A stretch of 30,121 bases of DNA from Coraliomargarita sp965656715 (GTDB lineage: Bacteria; Verrucomicrobiota; Verrucomicrobiia; Opitutales; Coraliomargaritaceae). Positions 24,871 to 30,121 of this stretch are shown here, one piece after another; position 1 is the stretch's first letter, and each line of letters begins with the position of its first letter. The stretch covers positions 1-30,121 of the forward strand of contig CBFHLR010000036.1 in NCBI GenBank assembly GCA_965656715.1, in the 5' to 3' direction. Both the position numbers and the translations under genes were made by a program. The notes under the pieces were generated by a model. It worked only from the letters and a program-made list of their open reading frames with translations. It was not told the DNA's origin and made no database searches.

Positions 24871-26394
24871 CTATTTAGAGATATTCTCTACGTCGTTCAG
24901 CACCCAAGTCTTGAACCAGTCTTTAGATACCGGGCGATATAAACGGAACAGGAAGAACCAATCGCTTGCGTCGGTCTTGCTCTCAGTGGTGACCCAGTTG
25001 GCTTCGTAGCCTTCCGGCACATTATCTAGGTTTGGAGCGTAATACACATCGACGGAGCCGTCCGCGTTCTTCACCATCTTGTCAAGGTCTTTGGTCGATG
25101 CACCGACACGATCCACGCCACGGTTGAAGTTCTTGGTCTCCATATTGTATACGATGGCTGACCAGAAGTCTTTAGCGGGCACGTCGGCTGGGACGTTCAG
25201 CTTGTAGGTGTCTTTGCCGTTGAGCATGTTGCCATCCGAATCGCGCAGACCGGTCAGGTAGAAGGTCGCGCCGCCCAGTTTGCTCGGCAGGAAGGTGACG
25301 TAGAAGTAAGACCCGGCACGTTTGTCGATCAGGATCTAATCGCCATCTTCAAAGGGGAAACCCAGCTGGGCTTGAGGGCCAAAGTTCCAGAAGGACCATT
25401 CGGACAGTTTCTTACCATCCTTCACCCAAAGTGGGGCGACGGTTTCGCCCTCTGTGGTGAACTTCTTCTGCATGTAGGCGTAAGCCAGCTCCAGTCCTTC
25501 AAGCGCCGCCTTCTTTTGGATGGGCGTTGGGTTGAAGGCTTTGCCTTTCTTGATGCCGATGCTTTGCAGCATGGAATAGATCGCACGGTCTTTTTCCCGT
25601 ATGGGGTTGTTCTGCACCACATCGTTGATGTCTTCGATGAAGGTCATGTTGTAGTATGGCAGACAGTCGTAAGCTTTATCCGTCATGTCCTTGAACTCGG
25701 TCGGCTCGATCTCGCCTTTGACCGCTTCTTCCAGTGTATAGATTTTGATGCCTTTCGCGTGTTCTCCTGCTTCTGCGTGCGTGGCACCGTTCAAGAGCGT
25801 CGGGCGGAACGAGTAGGAGATGTCATGCGTATCCAGGTGCGGAACGATGATGTAACCTTGTGCTTCAAGTTCGGCTGCAGTGCCATACTTGCCGTCATAC
25901 TCTTGTGGAAGGAACAGGTATTTGCCGCCTTTACCTTCGTCAGCCCCTTTCGAGCCGACATCAATCATGGGCACGTGCCATGCTGAGATGAACGAACCGA
26001 AGTAATCGATCTTGTCCGTCATCGGTGGGACTTCGACAACCATTGGACCTTTCGCGACGGAGATGGGACCCCAAGCATAGGCGGTTGTGTCATTCGCAGT
26101 CAGGAAGCCTTTATTGGAACCGAATGGTGCGTAGACATAATTGACGGTATCGTAACCACCTCCGCCTCGTATCGTCGCCTTGATGAAGTCTACCTGAGCA
26201 ACCGCAGACATGTAGTAGATCGCTGCCTGAGTCGCGCGCTGAACCATGATTTCATACTCGATATCTGTGTGCTTTTGAGAACGATCTAGGATGTTTTCTG
26301 TGTCGTTAAAGTTCTGGTCCGTTGGCGTAATCGCAATAGAAGTGTTAGAAGCAAGAGAGGCGGAAAGTGCGGCGAGAGCTAGTGTGTTTTTCAT
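24871..26394 (-). pseudogene. DUF1254/DUF1214 protein interrupted by an in-frame amber codon
   Basis: One reading frame of 508 codons encodes a secreted protein with signal peptide MKNTLALAALSASLASNTSIA, a DUF1254 domain (about 50-180) and a C-terminal DUF1214 domain (about 380-500; FWSAIVYNMETKN, DGSVDVYYAP, EGYEANWVTT, FFLFRLYRP). Codon 353 is TAG (25336-25338). The frame then continues without shift as ILIDKRAGSYFYVTFLPSK, which fits the linker of the family. Upstream of the stop it reads GFPFEDGD. So a single base change, a sequencing error, or stop-codon readthrough splits the gene in two. Family function is unknown. AAGGG nine bases before the ATG supports the start. Confidence 0.85.
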
Positions 26395-26720
26395 GGAATT
26401 GATCCCTTACGAGTGTAGTGGTATGATGACTAGATATGGCATAGCTTTGAATTCCTGTGTCTTTGAACATCAACGTTATTTTTTTGCAACCACATGGCTG
26501 GTTTCGTTGTGACATAAGAGCTTTCAGTATGCTTAGCAAATAACGGATACTTTAAGTGATTGGCGTATGACTGATGCTGGTGGGGGCATGTGCGTGGTGG
26601 CAGCACATCGCCAACCAGTGGATAGCGAGTAATGCACACAATACAGGATATGAGGGCGATCTGCTGATGCGTTTAGGGCTTTTATAGATACTGATCACGG
26701 ACAGTGGTGAACTGAGTTTG
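26395..26720. other. Gene-poor stretch
   Basis: I see no supported gene, RNA or strong repeat here. Short open frames on both strands have no family resemblance. The part next to 26395 must contain the leader and promoter of the DUF1254/DUF1214 gene, but no convincing boxes stand out. Confidence 0.4.
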
Positions 26721-26990
26721 TCTATGGTCGGTGATCGATGTATCGCCCGTTTTCTTTTTGAACAGGCGGGAAAGGTAGTAGATTGATTTGGAGTTTAGTT
26801 GTTCGGCAATGCTCTGAATTGAGCGGGAGGATTAAGTCGTCAGGCCCGTATTTTGTTGAGTCGAATTTGGATCTGATACTGACCTCATGGCAGGCTGGCG
26901 ATCTGTTTGAGGTCTTCGCTGTGTTGTAAAAAAACGCTCCGATTGTGCTGGATGGCCCCATTTTATTTCTAGTGCCCAGATGGTTGGTTC
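26721..26990 (-). pseudogene. Relic of an AraC-family regulator (C-terminal DNA-binding domain)
   Basis: Reading the minus strand and allowing stops and frame changes gives pieces of an AraC DNA-binding domain in the right order. First comes HSEDLKQIASLP followed by a stop and YQIQIRLNKIRA; then, after a further stop, SRSIQSIAEQLN and SIYYLSRLFKKKTG (about 26735-26822). These fit the first helix-turn-helix, the linker helix and the second helix-turn-helix of the family, whose consensus is close to 'SIQEIAEQLGF...YFSRLFKKxTG'. At least two stop codons and a frame change break it, so it is not functional. The 93-codon open frame on this strand is in a different frame. Confidence 0.6.
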
Positions 26991-27091
26991 GCAGTAGCAT
27001 CATTTTGGATGTGTATTCTGATACTACTGGTCTGGGGTTTGTTGGACTAAACTCACCATTCCGTCGTTCAAAGGCATGCTGTGTGAGCAGA

Positions 27092-27147
27092 AAAATGGGC
27101 CGACCTATTCAGCAACGTGATTTAACGCTGTTGGAATGGGGCGGCCC
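27092..27147 (-). terminator. Intrinsic terminator of glyS
   Basis: About 55 bases past the glyS stop, GGGCCGACCTATTCAGC (27097-27113) pairs with GCTG...GAATGGGGCGGCCC (27127-27147), with two mismatches and a small bulge. On the minus strand the stem is followed by ATTTTTC (complement of 27090-27096). A GC-rich stem plus T-tract is a standard intrinsic terminator. Confidence 0.65.
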
Positions 27148-27199
27148 TAAAATGTGAATCTGAGCTTTCGTTGCTATGAGCAACTCTCAGGAGCGAGGC

Positions 27200-28726
27200 T
27201 TATCCGTCGATTTGCTCTTCGAGGAACTTGATCAGTTCGTCTTCAGTAACGCGGCGCTGTTCGCAAGTGTCACGGTCGCGCAGGGTGACGGTGCCGTCCT
27301 TTTCGATGGTATCAAAGTCGATAGTGATGCCGAAGGGGGTGCCGATTTCGTCTTGGCGGCGGTAGCGGCGACCGATGGCTCCGGAGGCGTCGTAGAAGAC
27401 GTTCCAGCGGCGCTGTAGTTTCTTGTAAAGTGCCTCTGCACGTTCCACCAGTTCTGGTTTGTTCTTCAGCAGTGGGAAGATCGCAGCTTTGTAAGGGGCA
27501 ATCTTCGGGCTGAACTTGAGCAGGGTGCGCTTTTCGACTTTGCCCTTGTCGCTGGGCACTTCGTCTTCGGTGTAAGCGGCACTGAGCACGGCGAGCAGTG
27601 TGCGGTCGACGCCGAGTGATGGCTCGATGACGTGTGGCACATACTTTTCGTTCGCGGCTTGATCGAAAATAGTCATCGACTTGCCGGAGTGCTCCTGGTG
27701 TTGCTTTAGGTCGTAGTCGGAGCGGCAAGCGATGCCCCAGAGTTCCTGTTCGCCGTGCGGGAAATGGAACATAAGGTCGGTTGTTGCTTGAGAGTAGAAG
27801 GCGAGCTTGTCTTCCGGGTGAATGTCTTCGGTGATCGCTTCACGTGGCAGGCCAATGGAGACGAGCCAGTCGATGCAGGTGTCGAGCCATTCGCGGTGGA
27901 GGCTGCGCCAGTCGGCATCGGGTGCGATGAAGTATTCGATCTCCATTTGCTCGAATTCGCGCGAGCGGAAGATGAAGTTGCGCGGTGTGATCTCGTTGCG
28001 GAAGGCTTTACCGATTTGCGCGATGCCGAAGGGGATCTTTACGCGGCCGGTATCGACGATATTTTTGTAGTTGGCAAAAATGCCCTGTGCGGTTTCCGGG
28101 CGTAGATAAGCGGTCGCGGAGTCGTCTGCAAGTGGGCCTACCTTGGTTTCGAACATGAGCTTGAACTCACGTGGAGCAGTCAGCGAGCCTGGCTTGCCAG
28201 TTGCTGGGGAAGGGATTTGATCGTATTCGTCTTCAGCAGCGTCGACGTATTCTTTGAGCACGATGGGCTCGAGGGTGCCTTGCTTGGCAGCCTTGCGTTT
28301 GAGGTCGGCAGCAGCCTTATCGGCGACTTCCTGTTGCTCGGGGCACTCGACGACCGACACGTAGCCGATTTTCTCGCCATCGACGATGACAGGGGCGAAG
28401 AATAGTTGGTCTGCGCGGTAGCGAAGCTTGGACTCCTTGCAGTCGACCATTGGGTCGGAGAAGCCGTCAACGTGGCCGGACGCCTTCCAGATGTCCGGGT
28501 GCATGATGATGCTGGAGTCGAGGCCTTCGACATCGTCGCGGCGGTGCACGAAGTCGCGCCACCATGCTTGCTTGATGTTGTTGCGCAGCTCAACGCCGAG
28601 CGGACCGTAATCGTAGAAGCCGTTATAGCCGCCGTAGATTTCGGAGGATGGGAAAATAAAGCCGCGGCGTTTGCACAGGCCGACGAGTTCTTCCATGAGG
28701 GTTTCGCTTGATGCTTGAGCTGTCAT
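27200..28726 (-). CDS. glyS: Glycyl-tRNA synthetase (alpha2 type)
   Basis: A 508-residue class II synthetase of the homodimeric, eukaryote/archaea-like type that charges tRNA-Gly; it is full length. The N-terminus has RRGFIFPSSEIYGGYNGFYDYGP. Class II motif 2 is FRNEITPRNFIFRSREFEQ (242-260) and motif 3 GVDRTLLAVL (372-381). ETAQGIF and the C-terminal anticodon-binding domain (about 400-505, including GTPFGITID) follow. An insert at about 125-185 (QQEVADKAAADLKRKAAKQG and after) is rich in Lys and Ala and replaces the zinc-ribbon-like region of some relatives. It is a single gene, flanked by its own terminator. Confidence 0.97.
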   Translation of the reverse strand: MTAQASSETLMEELVGLCKRRGFIFPSSEIYGGYNGFYDYGPLGVELRNNIKQAWWRDFVHRRDDVEGLDSSIIMHPDIWKASGHVDGFSDPMVDCKESKLRYRADQLFFAPVIVDGEKIGYVSVVECPEQQEVADKAAADLKRKAAKQGTLEPIVLKEYVDAAEDEYDQIPSPATGKPGSLTAPREFKLMFETKVGPLADDSATAYLRPETAQGIFANYKNIVDTGRVKIPFGIAQIGKAFRNEITPRNFIFRSREFEQMEIEYFIAPDADWRSLHREWLDTCIDWLVSIGLPREAITEDIHPEDKLAFYSQATTDLMFHFPHGEQELWGIACRSDYDLKQHQEHSGKSMTIFDQAANEKYVPHVIEPSLGVDRTLLAVLSAAYTEDEVPSDKGKVEKRTLLKFSPKIAPYKAAIFPLLKNKPELVERAEALYKKLQRRWNVFYDASGAIGRRYRRQDEIGTPFGITIDFDTIEKDGTVTLRDRDTCEQRRVTEDELIKFLEEQIDG

Positions 28727-28828
28727 AAGTGGGCGGAGGATGGCGTTTGCTGATTTTGGGTCAAGAATAGGTTTGAGTCGTGCACTTGTTGATTGATCGC
28801 TCCGCGGATTAGCTCAAGGGTGTGCGGA

Positions 28829-29518
28829 ATGGCGAAAACAGTAAAAGTCAACAAGGGGGCAGCGCAGCAGCTGCGGTGGCACCAATTATTGGTGGTGCGT
28901 TTGTTGGCTCTGTTGATGGCGGCTTGGAATCGAACCTTACGTTTTCGTTGGGGCGATGAGGCGACCCGTGCCTTTATGCAGTCGGAGATCCCGCCTTCGA
29001 TGGTGATTCTTTGGCATAATCGCTTGTTTGCCTCACAGGCGTTTTTTAAGCGCTATTTCAGCGGTCGCAAGCTGGCGGTGCTGATTAGTGCAAGTGGTGA
29101 TGGGGCTTGGCTTGCGGCATTTTTGAAGCAACTCGGCATGCATCCGGTGCGTGGTTCGCGCTACAATCGTGGGCCGCAAGCAGTTCGTGAGTTGATCGAA
29201 GTGAATCAACAGGGCTATGATATCGGAATTACTCCGGATGGTTCGCGCGGTCCGATATACGACATGAAGGCGGGCGCGGTGACGGTGGCTCTGAAGACGG
29301 ATACGCCAGTGATGTTACTATCGTTTAATTTTGGGAAAGCCTGGCGCCTGAAGAGCTGGGATAAGTTTTACCTGCCGTATCCGTTTACCACGATTGAGGT
29401 TAGAATAGATGCGGTCGGGGTGCCGGAGCAACTTTGCACGCGTGATGTAAGCCAGGCGGCTTCGATTTTAAAGCAACGCCTGGATGCGATCACCGAGGAT
29501 GATCAGGGGGCTGCCTAA
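28829..29518 (+). CDS. DUF374 lysophospholipid acyltransferase-like protein
   Basis: A 229-residue protein of the DUF374 family, related to the acyltransferases that add fatty chains to lipid A or lysophospholipids. There is a hydrophobic N-terminal anchor (LLVVRLLALLMAAW, 20-33). The family motifs are MVILWHNRLF (58-67, catalytic-type His63), LISASGDGAWLA (85-96), RGSRYNRGPQAVREL (108-122) and GITPDGSRGP (133-142). The ATG at 28829 is preferred over an upstream TTG because AAGGG sits at 28816-28820. It is divergent from glyS and converges on hemH. A role in envelope lipid synthesis is inferred. Confidence 0.85.
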   Translation: MAKTVKVNKGAAQQLRWHQLLVVRLLALLMAAWNRTLRFRWGDEATRAFMQSEIPPSMVILWHNRLFASQAFFKRYFSGRKLAVLISASGDGAWLAAFLKQLGMHPVRGSRYNRGPQAVRELIEVNQQGYDIGITPDGSRGPIYDMKAGAVTVALKTDTPVMLLSFNFGKAWRLKSWDKFYLPYPFTTIEVRIDAVGVPEQLCTRDVSQAASILKQRLDAITEDDQGAA

Positions 29519-29539
29519 GGCTGTTTCGAGTGGGGCGTA

Positions 29540-30121
29540 TTACTTTGCCACGTAAGCGGGCTCGGTTTTGCCACTGGTTTGGTAGGCGCCGTTCTTTTGC
29601 CAGGCGCTCACGCAGTCGGCTAAATACTGCATGAACTTTGGTTGTGCGTTCAGGCAGGGGATCTGTTCGTAACTTTCGCCACCGGCTTCCATAAAGATTT
29701 CTTCGCCTTCGCCGGCGATTTCTTCGAGTGTCTCGAGGCAATCAGCAGTGAAGGCCGGGCACATGATTTTGACCTTCTTGATTCCTTGGTCCGGTAAAGT
29801 TTCGAGGGTCTTATCGGTGTAAGGTTGCAGCCAAGGTTCGCGGCCGAGGCGCGACTGGAAGGTGATCATGTATTTGTCCTTTGGCAGGCCTGCAGCTTCG
29901 ACGAACTTTTCGACGGTCATCGCACATTGATGGCGATAGCAGGTCGAGTGGGCCGGGTGGCAGGTGTTACAGCAGTCCGGTGTGGTCATGCAGTGGTCGT
30001 GCGAAGGGTCGCCTTTGACCAAGTGGCGCTGCGGGATGCCATGGAAGGAGAAAATGAGTTTATCGAAGTCACCTGCTTCGAGTGAGGGGCGGGCGGATTC
30101 GACCAGCGCCTCAATGTAGCC
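29540..30121 (-). CDS. hemH: Ferrochelatase, 3' part, with Cys-rich loop
   Basis: The C-terminal 193 residues of ferrochelatase, which inserts iron into protoporphyrin IX; the frame is open to the window edge, so about 150 N-terminal residues are missing. The visible part begins GYIEALVES, then LIFSFHGIPQRH with the active-site His (27th visible residue). SRLGREPWLQPYTDKTLETL, KIMCPAFTADCLETLEEI and ESYEQIPCLN are typical. Between them DHCMTTPDCCNTCHPAHSTC and HQC hold six Cys within 23 residues. Some bacterial ferrochelatases hold a [2Fe-2S] cluster through such an internal loop. It ends 21 bases from the convergent DUF374 gene. Confidence 0.92.
   Translation of the reverse strand, partial: GYIEALVESARPSLEAGDFDKLIFSFHGIPQRHLVKGDPSHDHCMTTPDCCNTCHPAHSTCYRHQCAMTVEKFVEAAGLPKDKYMITFQSRLGREPWLQPYTDKTLETLPDQGIKKVKIMCPAFTADCLETLEEIAGEGEEIFMEAGGESYEQIPCLNAQPKFMQYLADCVSAWQKNGAYQTSGKTEPAYVAK

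Noticed and set aside
25336..25338. TAG read as pyrrolysine or other programmed recoding
   Set aside because: There is no recoding machinery or obvious downstream stimulatory structure in the window; mutation or sequencing error is simpler.
26722..27003. Open frame of 93 codons as an intact gene
   Set aside because: Its protein has no recognisable features; the AraC-like fragments on this strand are in other frames, so the frame is a by-product of the relic.

Overview
The window looks like a chromosomal segment from a marine polysaccharide-degrading member of the Verrucomicrobiota (Opitutae-like, e.g. Puniceicoccales). The basis is gene content. There is a secreted Cys-type sulfatase with a LamG-like region and a 'DFEGDGLTNLMEY' C-terminal module. 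There are Tat-exported Gfo/Idh/MocA dehydrogenases with DUF1080 and DUF6807 proteins, XylR-type and ROK-type sugar regulators, and an alpha2-type glycyl-tRNA synthetase. The taxonomic call is inference; there is no rRNA in the window. A 99-base run of N (12540-12638) marks an assembly gap.

Layout. 1-665: a conserved promoter-like repeat, then a RHH/RelE-type toxin-antitoxin pair. 854-4128: a large secreted sulfatase whose promoter region carries a second copy of the repeat seen at the left edge. 4374-14924: a nine-gene leftward operon. In transcription order it encodes a Tat-exported Gfo/Idh/MocA dehydrogenase, a double DUF1080 protein, a PhoD-like phosphatase, an NRAMP-related transporter, a second Tat-type Gfo/Idh/MocA protein, a DUF6807 protein, a tiny secreted protein, a cytosolic Gfo/Idh/MocA protein and a TIM-barrel sugar isomerase/epimerase. 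A divergent ROK repressor (15053-16294) sits at its head. 16535-22830: a leftward hexuronate operon (kdgK, eda, an SDR, uxaC, a 2-hydroxyacid dehydrogenase and an Ldh_2-type dehydrogenase) with a divergent XylR-type activator (22979-24085). 24086-30121: MarC-type membrane protein, a DUF1254/DUF1214 gene broken by an in-frame amber codon, a gene-poor stretch with the relic of an AraC regulator, glyS, a DUF374 acyltransferase and the 3' end of hemH.

How the genes fit together (inference). The sulfatase would remove sulfate from an exported polysaccharide. The hexuronate operon would turn uronic acids into 2-keto-3-deoxygluconate, phosphorylate it and split KDPG into pyruvate and glyceraldehyde-3-phosphate. 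The aldonate dehydratase needed between the SDR and kdgK is not in the window. The nine-gene operon resembles 3-keto-glycoside pathways, in which Gfo/Idh/MocA enzymes oxidise a sugar at C3 and DUF1080 and isomerase-like proteins cleave the glycoside.

The less routine signals are the 21-bp-phased TTGGCG repeats at two promoters, four intercistronic palindromes built from short repeated words, the NRAMP-like transporter without the family's metal motifs, the operator-like palindrome over the ROK start, the in-frame amber codon, the AraC relic, and a Cys-rich loop in ferrochelatase suggestive of an iron-sulfur cluster.
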